A stretch of 64,000 bases of DNA from Acidobacteriota bacterium (GTDB taxonomy: Bacteria > Acidobacteriota > Thermoanaerobaculia > Multivoradales > Multivoraceae). A model generated the notes under the pieces. The model saw only the letters and a program-made list of their open reading frames with translations. It was not told the DNA's origin and did no database searches. The stretch's first letter is position 1, and each line of letters opens with the position of its first letter. This document shows, piece after piece, positions 27,411-37,163 of this stretch. A program made the position numbers and the translations under genes. The DNA lies in the NCBI GenBank assembly GCA_026707325.1, contig JAPOXA010000097.1, positions 1 through 64,000 of the forward strand. The letters run 5' to 3'.

Positions 27411-27914
27411 GTGCGCATCCTCTACGTGCTGCGGCACGCGAAATCGGACTGGAGCGCCGCTTACGGCGGAGTCGACCACGAGCGGCCCCTGAACGCCCGG
27501 GGGCTCAAAGCCGCCCAAGCGATGGGCCGGAGACTCGCCGACCGGCAGGCCCTGCCCGACCGGATCCTCTGTTCGTCCGCCGTGCGCACGCGGCAAACGA
27601 TCGAACTGGCGGTCGCGGCCGGCAACTGGAACCGCACGACGATTCTGGAGCCGGCCCTCTACCTCGCCTCCCCCGGCAGCGTGGTCGACCTCCTGCGCGA
27701 CCAGTCCGACGGCGCGCACTCGATCCTGATCGTCGGCCACCAGCCCACCTGCGCGGAACTCGTCCGCCGGCTGACCGGCGACGATCCACCCCGCTTCGTC
27801 ACCGCCGCCGTGGCCTGCGTGCACCTCGACATCGCTTCATGGAGCGACGTCGAGCCCTACTGTGGCCGGCTGGCCTGGTTCAGCACGCCGCGGTCCGGCG
27901 ACTGGTCCGCCTAA
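27411..27914 (+). CDS. SixA-like histidine phosphatase
   Basis: 167 residues from GTG 27411. The phosphatase signature is ILYVLRHAKSDWSAAYGG (RHG-type RHAKSDW), with NARGLKAAQAMG and SILIVGHQPTCAEL as the second catalytic histidine. SixA proteins remove phosphate from phosphohistidine of relay domains. The stop overlaps the convergent dehydrogenase stop at 27911-27914. Confidence 0.9.
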   Translation: MRILYVLRHAKSDWSAAYGGVDHERPLNARGLKAAQAMGRRLADRQALPDRILCSSAVRTRQTIELAVAAGNWNRTTILEPALYLASPGSVVDLLRDQSDGAHSILIVGHQPTCAELVRRLTGDDPPRFVTAAVACVHLDIASWSDVEPYCGRLAWFSTPRSGDWSA

Positions 27915-29053
27915 CGATTCGGACCTCGCTCCATCGGCACGGGCTGCCAGCGTTCGAGTTCCACTCTCGGGAGTACGGTCGGATTCACGCAACTCATCGG
28001 CCAGCGGCCGGAGAGCGCCAGGGCGACCTCCCGACCGACTCGCCGTCGCGTCTCGGGCCGCATGCGGGTGGTGGCCGAGGCGACGTGCGGCGTGAGGATC
28101 ACGTTGTCCATCGCCAGCAGGGGGTTGTCCGCGGCCGGCGGTTCCCGTTCCAGCACGTCGAGCGCCGCGGCGGCGATCTGGCCCGTGTCCAGCGCCTCGA
28201 TCAGTGCCGCCTCGTCGACCGTTGGCCCGCGGCCGGCATTGATCAGCACCGCGGTCTTCTTCATCGCCGCGAACTGGGGATCCGAGAGCATGTGGCGCGT
28301 CTCCCGGTTGAGTGGCGGATGCATCGACAGGTAGTCGGATCGTTCCAGCAACTCACCGAAGCTGACCGGTTCGACTCCTTCTCCCGTCATCTTCAGCTCG
28401 CTGACGTAGGGGTCGTGCGCGACGACGTGCATGCCGAAGGGTCTCGCCCGCCGCGCGACCGCCCGCGCCACGTTGCCGAACGAGACGAGCCCGAGGGTCT
28501 GGCCCCATAGCCGCGGCACCTCGTTGAGCAGGGGCCGGCCCTTGAACCAGTCGCCACCGCGGACCATCGAGTCCATCTCGCGCATCCGCCGAGCGCCGGC
28601 GAGAAGCAGCGCCATCGTGTGGTCGGCCACCTCCTCGATGAACACGTCCGGCACGTTGGTCACCACGATGCCGGTTTCCGTCGCCGCCTCGACGTCGACC
28701 ATGTCGACGCCGACGCTGCCCACACCGATCACGATGCACTCATCGAGCCCGGCGATCACCGAGCGGCTGATGCGGAAGCCCCAGGAGGTGATGATGGCTT
28801 GCGCGTCCGAGGCTTCGGCCAGGAACTCCTCTTCCGACGTTGCCGCCACCTCGACCAGTTCCGCCACAGACAGGAGCGCCTCCTGTTCGAAGGAGTACCG
28901 CGTATCGACGGCACCCTCGTGGCGCGTCCTCGCGCCACGAGGGTCACGGTCCGAGCGCCCGTCCTCGGGCGATCGGATGTCAGACGCCTTGGCGATGCCC
29001 GGCAGTTGAACGACGACTTTCTGCCTGGCGGGCTGGTTCACGGGCTGATTCAC
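27911..29053 (-). CDS. D-2-hydroxyacid dehydrogenase (NAD-dependent)
   Basis: 380 residues from GTG 29053, which overlaps the ligase stop. The NAD-binding region contains GQTLGLVSFGNVARAVARRA, where a GxGxxG-like site reads G-L-V-S-F-G-N-V, an unusual variant. VLINAGRGPTVDEAALIEAL and the catalytic His in ILTPHVASAT follow. It resembles phosphoglycerate/glycerate dehydrogenases. Coupling to an acyl-CoA ligase suggests a shared catabolic role. Confidence 0.88.
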   Translation of the reverse strand: MNQPVNQPARQKVVVQLPGIAKASDIRSPEDGRSDRDPRGARTRHEGAVDTRYSFEQEALLSVAELVEVAATSEEEFLAEASDAQAIITSWGFRISRSVIAGLDECIVIGVGSVGVDMVDVEAATETGIVVTNVPDVFIEEVADHTMALLLAGARRMREMDSMVRGGDWFKGRPLLNEVPRLWGQTLGLVSFGNVARAVARRARPFGMHVVAHDPYVSELKMTGEGVEPVSFGELLERSDYLSMHPPLNRETRHMLSDPQFAAMKKTAVLINAGRGPTVDEAALIEALDTGQIAAAALDVLEREPPAADNPLLAMDNVILTPHVASATTRMRPETRRRVGREVALALSGRWPMSCVNPTVLPRVELERWQPVPMERGPNR

Positions 29054-30729
29054 TGGGCCGCCTCCTGCGAACCGAGCTCGGCCACCGCCCAGTCCCGCAG
29101 GCCGTTGTAGTCGGCTTTGCCGTTCGCCGCTCGCCCAACGCTGTCCCGCACCAGGATGCGCTTCGGCGCCTTGTACGAGGCCAGCTCCCGCTTGACCCAG
29201 CCGATCACGTCCGGCTCGCTGAAACGCGTCGGGTCGTCGAGTTCCACCACCGCGGTGACCGCCTGGCCAAACCGTTCGTGCGGTACGCCGACACAGACCG
29301 CATCGCGCACGGTGGGATGGGTCTTCAGCACCTCCTCGACCTCTTCGGGGAAGATCTTCTCGCCGCCGCTGTTGATGCACACGGAGCCTCGGCCATAGAG
29401 CCTGAGCGAACCGTCCGCCTCGACCGTCGCATAGTCGCCGGCCATGGAATAGCGGACGCCGTCCACCTCGACGAACGTGGCGGCCGTCTTCTCCGGATCC
29501 TTGTAGTAGCCGAGCGGGATGTGCCCGGTCACGGCGATCCGGCCGAGCACGCCCGAGCCGGGTTCGACCTTCCGGCCGTCGTCGTCGAGCACACAGGCGT
29601 TGTCGCCCAGCACGAAGGAGGCCGTTTCGCTTGCCTCGCCGGCAGTCGAATCCGAGCGGCCCATGCCGATCGACTCGGACGACCCCAGGCTGTCGGTCAG
29701 GATGGTCTCCGGCGGACAGTGGCGCAGGAAGTCGCGCTTGACCTCGGCGCTCCACATGGCGCCGGACGAAACCACGACCTCAAGGCTCGACAGATCGAAG
29801 TGGCCGGGCTCCTCCTCGAGCGCCAGGACCATCGGCCGGGCGAACGCGTCGCCGACGATGGCCATCGCATTGATCCCTTCCCTGGTGATCGCCTCGAGCG
29901 TGGCGACCGCGTCGAACCGGCGGTTGGCGAGAGTGATCACGCAGCCGCCGTTCAGCATGCCGCCCAGCGCGGTGAGAAAGCCGGTTCCGTGCATCAGGGG
30001 ACACGAAGGCAGCGAAACCCGCCGCATCAGGAGTTCGTCGAACTGGGTCTTCAGGCCCTCGATGCCGCCCGACAGGTCGAAAGGATCCAGGCGGCCGTCG
30101 TTGCTGATGTGCCAGAGATCGTCCAACCGCCACATCACGCCCTTGGGCATGCCGGTCGTGCCGCCCGTGTAGAGCAGCCACAGGTCGTCGCCGCTGCGCG
30201 GCCAGGGCGCGTGGAAGGCCAGCGAGCCGCCAGGCAAGCCGCCTGAATCCGGCGCGGACCCAGCCGCCTCTTCGTAGGGGATCGCCCACTCCGGGCACGG
30301 ACCCGAGCCGTCGTCGACCCACAACCAGGTGTGAATCGCCGGCGTCTTCGGCCGGAGATCCGCGATCCGCGACGCAAAGCAGCCGTGGAAGATCACGGCC
30401 ACGACATCGGCGTTGTCCCACAGGTAGAGCAACTCTCCCTCGACGTACCGGTAGTTCGTGTTGACCGGAACCAGGGACGCCTTGAAGCAGGCCAGCACCG
30501 ACTCCATGTACTCGGGCGCGTTGTAGAGGTACTGCGCCACCTTGTCCTGGTGCTTCGCTCCGCGCCCGATCAGCGTGGCCGCCACGCCGTTCGCCCGGCG
30601 GTGCATCTCCGCCTGCGAGTATCGGCGGCTCGGGGCGCCGCCCAGGGGATCGATGAACGCCTGCGCCGGGGCCTCCGGCCGGTGCTCGGCGATCGCTTCG
30701 AGAATGTCCGCGTGATGCCAGTCGCTCAT
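29050..30729 (-). CDS. AMP-dependent acyl-CoA synthetase/ligase
   Basis: 559 residues from ATG 30729 (MSDWHH); an in-frame upstream start at 30798 exists but is less likely. The ANL-superfamily motifs are clear: LLYTGGTTGMPKGVMWR (P-loop), TDSLGSSESIGMG, AGDYATVEADGSLRLYGR and GGEKIFPEEVEEVL, with the catalytic Lys in AANGKADYNGLR. It activates a carboxylate as acyl-AMP, then acyl-CoA. The substrate is unknown. Confidence 0.92.
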   Translation of the reverse strand: MSDWHHADILEAIAEHRPEAPAQAFIDPLGGAPSRRYSQAEMHRRANGVAATLIGRGAKHQDKVAQYLYNAPEYMESVLACFKASLVPVNTNYRYVEGELLYLWDNADVVAVIFHGCFASRIADLRPKTPAIHTWLWVDDGSGPCPEWAIPYEEAAGSAPDSGGLPGGSLAFHAPWPRSGDDLWLLYTGGTTGMPKGVMWRLDDLWHISNDGRLDPFDLSGGIEGLKTQFDELLMRRVSLPSCPLMHGTGFLTALGGMLNGGCVITLANRRFDAVATLEAITREGINAMAIVGDAFARPMVLALEEEPGHFDLSSLEVVVSSGAMWSAEVKRDFLRHCPPETILTDSLGSSESIGMGRSDSTAGEASETASFVLGDNACVLDDDGRKVEPGSGVLGRIAVTGHIPLGYYKDPEKTAATFVEVDGVRYSMAGDYATVEADGSLRLYGRGSVCINSGGEKIFPEEVEEVLKTHPTVRDAVCVGVPHERFGQAVTAVVELDDPTRFSEPDVIGWVKRELASYKAPKRILVRDSVGRAANGKADYNGLRDWAVAELGSQEAAQ

Positions 30730-30881
30730 GGGCGCAGGAATGTAGCAGTCCGCGCCGCTGTACGGCACGAAGCCCGGATTCACTATCCTCACGGTCAAAC
30801 CAGTTCAGACCACACCGTAGCCCGATCCCCGACCCGAGCGCTCGATAGCGGAAGGCGGGCCACGGAAACAGGAGGTTGATC

Positions 30882-32777
30882 ATGACGAGTCTCTTCGTAG
30901 CGATCCGGGGTGGCCGCAGCGTCCTCACAGCGGCCCCGTGCGCACTCTTGACGACTGCACTTCTGCTGGGAGCGGCGCCGCCGGCTGCCGCGCAGAGGAA
31001 CAACGTCATCCTGTTCGTCGGCGACGGCATGGGGGTGTCGACCGTCACCTCCACCCGCATTGCGATGGTCGGCGTGGACGGGCAACTGGCAATGGACCGC
31101 ATGCCCTACACCGCCATCTCGCGGACGGCGTCGGCCGACTACATCACTCCTGACAGCGCGGCCACGATGTCGGCGATGATGACCGGCGTCAACACGAACA
31201 CCGGCGTGATCGGCTTCGGCCCGACCACCGAGTATGCCGACTTCAACGGCAACGGAGACGGCGCGCGCCTGACGAACATCGGCGAGCTGGCCATCTCGAT
31301 GGGCTATGCGGTCGGCATCGTGACGACGACGCGCGTCACCCACGCGACGCCGGCGGCCGTGTTCGCGCACGTCAACAACCGCAACCTCGAGAACGAGATC
31401 GCCGCGCAGATGGTGCCGGCTGGAGCCGGCTTCAACACCCGACTCGGGGATGGGCTCCACGTGATGTTCGGCGGCGGCAGGCGGCACTTCCTCCCGACCT
31501 CGGCATCAGACGACGAAGGACTTCCGGGACGACGGACCGACGGCCGCGACCTGCTGGGCGAGCTCCAGCAACTCGGCTATCGCTACGCCTCGAACCGCCA
31601 GGGGCTCAACGCGCTCGGCGGTTCCGGACGTGCGGTCGGCCTGTTCGCGTCGAGCCACCTGGACTACGAAGCGGACCGCGGCAGCGGCCAGCCGAGCCTG
31701 GAGGAGATGACGAGGAAGGCGATCCAGATTCTCGGCGCTACGCGAAAGCCGTACTTCCTGATGGTTGAAGGGGGACGAATCGACCATGCGCACCACGAGG
31801 GGAACGCCTATCGCGCCTTCATCGACACCCGGATGTTCGACCGCGCGCTCAGCGCCGCGCAGCGGAGCGTCAACCTCAACAGGACGCTGATCCTCGCGAC
31901 GGCCGACCACAGCCACGTCTTCACGGTCGCCGGCTACCCGATGCGGCCGCTCGGCGACCTGCGCTACAACCCCCGCTCGGTGCCCGCCTCGTTCCGGAAC
32001 CAACCGCACAACGGCATCCTGGGAACGGTCCACGAGATCAACACCGCCGGCACGATCTCGGAGAGCGGAGACTCGAGCGGCATTCCCTACACCATCCTGG
32101 GCTACGCCAACGGACCCGGGCATCGCAGCGGTTCGCGCCTCAATCCGAACACCGACAGGACACCCGGCCACGGCGGCGCCGTTCCTACAGGCACCAGCCA
32201 CACCGCCTACCGGCAGGAGGCAACGGTCCCGCTGGCGCTGGAGACGCACGCCGGGGAGGACGTGGCGATCTACGCCGTCGGCCGTACGGCCGAAAACGTG
32301 CGGGGCACCGTGTTCAACACGAAGGTCTTCGACTGGATCAAGGACGGTTTCGCCGGGCGGGGCTCCAGCCCGCCGCGGCCCGGACCGGACCCGGATCCGG
32401 ATCCTGATCCGACGCCGGCCCCGGACCCCGTCGGGACCTGTACGCCCACGACGCCGACGCTCCGCTTCGACGGTGGCTTCGAGGTCAGCATGTGCTACGT
32501 CACGCCAGAGGGCGAATCAGGCCCGGTCAGGGGCGAAGCCTGGTCCAGCGAGGCAGGTGTTCTGTGGTTCTTTGGCCGCAACAACCCCGAGGTTCTCGTC
32601 AAGGTGCTCGACGGCTGCGGAGTCAACGGCTACCGCTGGGCGTTCGTGGCGCCGGTAACCACCCTGGACTTCAACCTGCGGATAACGGGACCCGACGGCA
32701 CCCACTGGGAGCACGGCAACCCGCAGGGCGCGACCGCCGCCACGAAGTCGGACATCACGGCGTTTCCCTGTAGCTAG
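30882..32777 (+). CDS. exported alkaline phosphatase with extra C-terminal domain
   Basis: 631 residues from ATG 30882, six bases after an AGGAGG site. After a signal peptide the PhoA-type core has NNVILFVGDGMGVS (metal Asp), TPDSAATMSAMMTG (nucleophile Ser), VEGGRIDHAHHEGNA and ILATADHSHVF. A low-complexity PDPDPDPDPTPAPDP linker then leads to a 100-residue C-terminal domain. That domain has four cysteines and the motif WFFGRNNPEVLVKVLDGCG. It resembles accessory domains on secreted proteins of Acidobacteriota and may serve surface attachment. That role is inference. Confidence 0.9.
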   Translation: MTSLFVAIRGGRSVLTAAPCALLTTALLLGAAPPAAAQRNNVILFVGDGMGVSTVTSTRIAMVGVDGQLAMDRMPYTAISRTASADYITPDSAATMSAMMTGVNTNTGVIGFGPTTEYADFNGNGDGARLTNIGELAISMGYAVGIVTTTRVTHATPAAVFAHVNNRNLENEIAAQMVPAGAGFNTRLGDGLHVMFGGGRRHFLPTSASDDEGLPGRRTDGRDLLGELQQLGYRYASNRQGLNALGGSGRAVGLFASSHLDYEADRGSGQPSLEEMTRKAIQILGATRKPYFLMVEGGRIDHAHHEGNAYRAFIDTRMFDRALSAAQRSVNLNRTLILATADHSHVFTVAGYPMRPLGDLRYNPRSVPASFRNQPHNGILGTVHEINTAGTISESGDSSGIPYTILGYANGPGHRSGSRLNPNTDRTPGHGGAVPTGTSHTAYRQEATVPLALETHAGEDVAIYAVGRTAENVRGTVFNTKVFDWIKDGFAGRGSSPPRPGPDPDPDPDPTPAPDPVGTCTPTTPTLRFDGGFEVSMCYVTPEGESGPVRGEAWSSEAGVLWFFGRNNPEVLVKVLDGCGVNGYRWAFVAPVTTLDFNLRITGPDGTHWEHGNPQGATAATKSDITAFPCS

Positions 32778-32793
32778 AGGCCGGCTCCGCTTT

Positions 32794-32860
32794 GCCGGGT
32801 GCGCGGGTCCTCTGACCCGCTGCCGCCGCAGGCGGCCGGAAACACGCGCCGGCCGCAAGG
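32794..32860 (-). repeat. palindromic repeat, long-form copy, reverse orientation
   Basis: Reverse-complemented, it carries the same stems as the copies at 12411 and 41259 and ends in GCGCACCCGG. It sits between the convergent ends of the phosphatase gene (32777) and icmF (32880). Imperfect 14-bp direct repeats (GGCTCCGCTTTGCC and GGCTCCGCTCTGCC) flank it at about 32783 and 32863, as an insertion target duplication might. Confidence 0.72.
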
Positions 32861-32879
32861 TCGGCTCCGCTCTGCCGCC

Positions 32880-35800
32880 TTACATGCTCCGCCGGTACTC
32901 GCCGCCGACGCGGTAGAGCGCGTCCGAGATCTGGCCGAGCGAGCAGTGCTTGACCGTCTCCATCAGTTCCTCGAACACGTTGCCCCGACGCCGCGCCACC
33001 TCCTGCAACCGCTCGAGACACGCCGGTGAGTGGTCGGCGTGCCGGCGGTGGAAGGCGGCCAGGCTCTCGATCTGCTGGCGCTTCTCCTCGTCGGTCGAGC
33101 GGATGAGCTCGGCCTCGACCGTCTCGGCGAACTGCTGACCCTCCGCGAGGAAGGTATTGACGCCGACGACGGGCAGACTGCCGTCGTGCTTCTTCGCCTC
33201 GTACTCCATGCTCTCGTCCTGGATCTTGGAGCGCTGGTACATCGTGTCCATCGCCGCCAGCACGCCGCCCCGCTCGGCGAGTCGCTCAAACTCCAGGTAG
33301 ACCGCCTCCTCCACCGCATCGGTCAGCTGGTCGAGGGCGAAGGAGCCCTGCCACGGATTCTCGCTCCGGTTGAGACCGAACTCCCGGTTGATGATCAACT
33401 GGATCGCCAGCGCGCGGCGCACGGACTGCTCGGTGGGCGTCGTGATCGCCTCGTCGAAGGCGTTCGTGTGCAGGGAGTTGCAACGATCCAGAATGCCGTA
33501 GAGCGCCTGCAGCGTGGTGCGGATGTCGTTGAACTGGATCTCCTGCGCATGGAGCGAGCGACCGGAGGTCTGGATGTGGTACTTCAGCATCTGGCTGCGG
33601 GCGGAGGCGCCGTAACGCTCGCGCATCGCGCGCGCCCAGATGCGGCGCGCGACCCGGCCGATCACCGCGTATTCCGGGTCCATCCCGTTCGAGAAGAAGA
33701 ACGACAGGTTGGGAGCGAAGTCGTCGATCGCCATGCCCCGCGCCAGGTAGTACTCGACGATCGTGAAGCCGTTGGCGAGCGTGAAGGCCAACTGGGTGAT
33801 CGGGTTCGCTCCGGCCTCGGCGATGTGGTAGCCGCTGACCGAGGCGCTGTAGTAGTTGCGGACGTTGTGGTCGATGAAGAACTGCTGGACGTCGCCCATC
33901 ATCCGTAGCGAGAACTCGGTCGAGAAAATGCACGTGTTCTGGGCCTGGTCCTCTTTCAGGATGTCGGCCTGGACCGTGCCCCGGACGCGGCTCAGCGCGT
34001 CGGCGCGGATCCGTTCGTAGACATCGCGCTCGACCACCTGGTCGCCGGAGAGGCCGAGCAGCGCCAGGCCCAGGCCGTCGTTCTCTTCCGGCAGCTCGCC
34101 GCGGTACACCGGCGCGTCGCCGCCGGACCGCCGGTCGATCTCCGCGCGCGCCCGCTCCAGGCCGCCGCTTTCCCGCAGGTGACGCTCGACCTGCTGGTCG
34201 ACCGCGGCGTTCATGAAGAAGGCGAGGATGGTCGGTGCCGGGCCGTTGATCGTCATCGAAACCGACGTTGCCGGGTCGCAGAGATCGAAGCCCGAGTACA
34301 GCCGCTTCATGTCGTCGACGGTGGCGATCGAAACCCCCGAGTTGCCGACCTTGCCCCAGATGTCGGGCCGAAGCCCCGGGTCCGAGCCGTAGAGCGTGAC
34401 CGAGTCGAACGCGGTGGACAGACGGTTCGCAGGCTGCCCGCGCGACACGAAGTGGAATCGCCGGTTCGTCCGTTCGGCGATCCCCTCGCCCGCGAACATG
34501 CGCGTCGGTTCCTCGCCCCGGCGACGGTAGGGGTAGACGCCGGCGGTGTAGGGATAGGCGCCCGGCAGGTTGTGCTTCATCAGGAAGCGCAGCAGGTCGC
34601 CCCAGTCCGAGTACTCGGGCAGCGCCAGCTTCGGCATCCGCAGATGGCTGAGGGTGGTCACGTAGTTCTCGCCGGTGACCTCGCGGCCGCGGACCGGGTA
34701 GCTGTACTGGTCGGCGCGCGCGGCGTCGACGCGATCAGGCCAGTCCTTCAGGAGTTCCGCCGCCTCGGCGCCGACGTCGGCCAGCGCTTCCTGGTAACTC
34801 CGGCGCAGCCGCGCCAGGGTCTGGTCGGGCGCCGCATCGAGCGCCGTCGCCGCGTACCCGGCAAGAGGCTTCGGAAGGTCCGGGGCGTCCAGCTCAGCCA
34901 GAGCCCGGTAGCAGCCGTGCGCCTTCGAGGCGGCCGCCGCGCGGCGCTCGGAATCGGCCTCGGCGGCGCGGCCCGCCTCGGCGATCTCGGCAAGGTAGCG
35001 GTTGCGATTGTCCGGGATCAGGACCGCCGCTTTCGGCTCGCGCTCGTCCAGGTCGACCTCGGGCGTCCAGGCGGCCTCGTCCAGGTCGAGCCGCTCGCGG
35101 AGCAGCCGGCAGACGTTCCAGAACATCCAGTTCACGCCCGGGTCCTGGAACTGGCTGGCGATCGTCGGATAAACCGGCACGTCCTCATCGGCGACCTCGA
35201 AGACGAGCCGGTTGCGACGCCACTGCTTGCGCACGTCGCGAAGCGCGTCCTGGCCGCCGCGCCGGTCGAACTTGTTCAGGACGATCACGTCGGCGAAGTC
35301 GAGCATGTCGATCTTCTCGAGCTGGCTCGCCGCGCCGTAGTCCGAGGTCATCACGTAGACCGAGAGGTCGACCAGGTCGACGATCTCGCTGTCGCTCTGG
35401 CCGATGCCGGCCGTCTCCACGAGGATCATCGAGAATCCGGACGCCTTGAGCAGCGCAATCGCGTCGCCGAGCACCTCGCTGGTCGCCAGGTGCTGCCGCC
35501 GCGTCGCCATCGAGCGCATGAAGGCGCGCTCGCTGCGCAGGCTGTTCATCCGGATGCGGTCGCCGAGCAGGGCGCCGCCGGTCCGCCGGCGCGTCGGATC
35601 GACCGCCAAGAGGGCGATCCGCATGCCGGAAGACGTTTCGGGCATGCACTCGAGGAAGCGGTTCAGCAGCTCGTCGGCGACGCTGCTCTTGCCCGCCCCG
35701 CCGGTCCCGGTCAGTCCCACGACCGGCACGCCGGCGCCGGCCAACTGCCATTCCTTGCGCAGCCGCCGCAGTTCGGATTCGGCGACCGCACCGCGCTCGA

Positions 35801-36344
35801 TGGCCGACAGCAGGCGCGACAGCTCGATGTCTCCCTCGGGGTCCGAGGCCACGCGCACGCTGAAGCGCGGTTCGGGCGCGGACCGGCGCTTCGCCTGCGC
35901 CCGCTCGACGACGTCGTCGATCATCGCCGGCAGGCCCATCTTCAGGCCGTCGTCGGGGTGGTAGATGCGCTCGACTCCGTATGCCTCGAGTTCCGCGATC
36001 TCCTCCGACGTGATCGTGCCGCCGCCGCCGCCGAAGACCAGAACGTCTTCCCTGCCCTCCTCCGCCAGCCTGTCCACCATGTAGCGGAAGAACTCGATGT
36101 GCCCGCCCTGGTAGGAACTGATCGCGATCGCGTCGGCGTCCTCCTGCACGGCCGCACGCACGATCTCGTCCACGCCGCGGTTGTGTCCCAGGTGAATCAC
36201 CTCGGCCCCGCGGTCCTGGATCATCCGCCGCATGATGTGGATCGCGGCGTCGTGACCGTCGAACAGCGACGCCGCGGTCACGAAGCGGAGCGGGCTGGCG
36301 TCCTCGGCGGGCCGGATCCGCGGATCCTGTTCAGGTGTGGTCAT
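32880..36344 (-). CDS. icmF: fused isobutyryl-CoA-type mutase IcmF
   Basis: 1154 residues in the IcmF order. The N-terminal B12-binding domain has DGHDAAIHIMRR (cobalt-ligand His) and AISSYQGGHIEFF. A MeaB-like G-protein chaperone has GLTGTGGAGKSSVADELL, LVETAGIGQSD and VLNKFDRRGG. The C-terminal mutase part has DPTRMFAGEG-like PTRMFAGEGIAERTN, ISGYHIAEAGA-like VSGYHIAEAGANP and SGRSLHAQEIQFNDIRTTLQAL. It rearranges branched and linear acyl-CoAs with adenosylcobalamin and reactivates itself with GTP. It starts at ATG 36344 and is divergent from an exported protein. Confidence 0.95.
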   Translation of the reverse strand: MTTPEQDPRIRPAEDASPLRFVTAASLFDGHDAAIHIMRRMIQDRGAEVIHLGHNRGVDEIVRAAVQEDADAIAISSYQGGHIEFFRYMVDRLAEEGREDVLVFGGGGGTITSEEIAELEAYGVERIYHPDDGLKMGLPAMIDDVVERAQAKRRSAPEPRFSVRVASDPEGDIELSRLLSAIERGAVAESELRRLRKEWQLAGAGVPVVGLTGTGGAGKSSVADELLNRFLECMPETSSGMRIALLAVDPTRRRTGGALLGDRIRMNSLRSERAFMRSMATRRQHLATSEVLGDAIALLKASGFSMILVETAGIGQSDSEIVDLVDLSVYVMTSDYGAASQLEKIDMLDFADVIVLNKFDRRGGQDALRDVRKQWRRNRLVFEVADEDVPVYPTIASQFQDPGVNWMFWNVCRLLRERLDLDEAAWTPEVDLDEREPKAAVLIPDNRNRYLAEIAEAGRAAEADSERRAAAASKAHGCYRALAELDAPDLPKPLAGYAATALDAAPDQTLARLRRSYQEALADVGAEAAELLKDWPDRVDAARADQYSYPVRGREVTGENYVTTLSHLRMPKLALPEYSDWGDLLRFLMKHNLPGAYPYTAGVYPYRRRGEEPTRMFAGEGIAERTNRRFHFVSRGQPANRLSTAFDSVTLYGSDPGLRPDIWGKVGNSGVSIATVDDMKRLYSGFDLCDPATSVSMTINGPAPTILAFFMNAAVDQQVERHLRESGGLERARAEIDRRSGGDAPVYRGELPEENDGLGLALLGLSGDQVVERDVYERIRADALSRVRGTVQADILKEDQAQNTCIFSTEFSLRMMGDVQQFFIDHNVRNYYSASVSGYHIAEAGANPITQLAFTLANGFTIVEYYLARGMAIDDFAPNLSFFFSNGMDPEYAVIGRVARRIWARAMRERYGASARSQMLKYHIQTSGRSLHAQEIQFNDIRTTLQALYGILDRCNSLHTNAFDEAITTPTEQSVRRALAIQLIINREFGLNRSENPWQGSFALDQLTDAVEEAVYLEFERLAERGGVLAAMDTMYQRSKIQDESMEYEAKKHDGSLPVVGVNTFLAEGQQFAETVEAELIRSTDEEKRQQIESLAAFHRRHADHSPACLERLQEVARRRGNVFEELMETVKHCSLGQISDALYRVGGEYRRSM

Positions 36345-36477
36345 GGGACGGTGTCCAGGCGGTGAACTTCGGCCCGGAGTCTACCGCCGACCCCCGGATC
36401 CGACCCCTCGACCCGGCAGCGGGCTGTAAGCTCCGCCACCACCGCCCGATCCCTCGCAACCTCTACCGGAGTTTGCC

Positions 36478-37134
36478 GTGAGAACGACGACCACGATCAC
36501 CTGCCTGCCCCTCCTGGCCGCCCTGCTCCTCATGGCCGCCCCGATCGCCGCCCAGGAGACGAGTCCTCCGAACCGAGCCGACTCCGCCCCGGCGGCCGCC
36601 CAGACCGCGGACAGCGACGCCGAAGCCCGGGCCGCGGCCCGGCGCGAGCAGTTCCGCCGCCTGCGCTACGGCAACCTGGCCGAGATCGAACTGGCCGGCA
36701 AGCAACTCCGGATCTCCTATCCGGACCTGTTGACGGACAGCGACGACTACGGCGCCTTTGAGGCGCTGGCGGCCGGCGAGGTCGCCTCCTGGACCAGCGG
36801 CCGGGCGGTAAAGCTGCTCAGCCATGCCTCGCTTTCCTTCGACGGCATCGTCGTTCCCTACGGCAACGTCTCCCCCGACTATCCCGGCGTCTACAGCCTG
36901 TGGCCAAAGCGCACCCCGGACGGCTGGAGTCTCGTGTTCAACGGCGACGCCGACATCTGGGGCAGCCAGCGCGACGCAACGGCCGACGCGGTCGAGGTGC
37001 CGCTCAAGCACTCATCGACCGACGAGCCGGCCAAGAAGCTGACGATCGAGTTCCTGGAAGTCGAGCCGGGCGCTGTGCTGCGAATCGCCTGGGGCGGTCA
37101 CCAGTTCCTGGCCTCGTTCGAAGCGGCGCCGTAG
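36478..37134 (+). CDS. exported DUF2911-like protein
   Basis: 218 residues from GTG 36478 with a signal peptide (CLPLLAALLLMAAPIAAQ) and an Ala-rich linker. The domain includes DGIVVPYGNVSPDYPGVYSL, DGWSLVFNGDADIWGS and LTIEFLEVEPGAVLRIAWGG, which resemble the DUF2911 beta-sandwich found in secreted proteins of Bacteroidota and Acidobacteriota. Its function is unknown. The 133-bp gap before it would hold the divergent promoters with icmF. Confidence 0.78.
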   Translation: MRTTTTITCLPLLAALLLMAAPIAAQETSPPNRADSAPAAAQTADSDAEARAAARREQFRRLRYGNLAEIELAGKQLRISYPDLLTDSDDYGAFEALAAGEVASWTSGRAVKLLSHASLSFDGIVVPYGNVSPDYPGVYSLWPKRTPDGWSLVFNGDADIWGSQRDATADAVEVPLKHSSTDEPAKKLTIEFLEVEPGAVLRIAWGGHQFLASFEAAP

Positions 37135-37163
37135 GCAGCCCGCCCGGAGGCCGGGCTCCGCGA

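Noticed and set aside
32386..32425. A tandem repeat coding for Pro-Asp in the phosphatase gene, considered as a DNA regulatory repeat.
   Set aside because: It is in frame and encodes an interdomain linker, which explains it.
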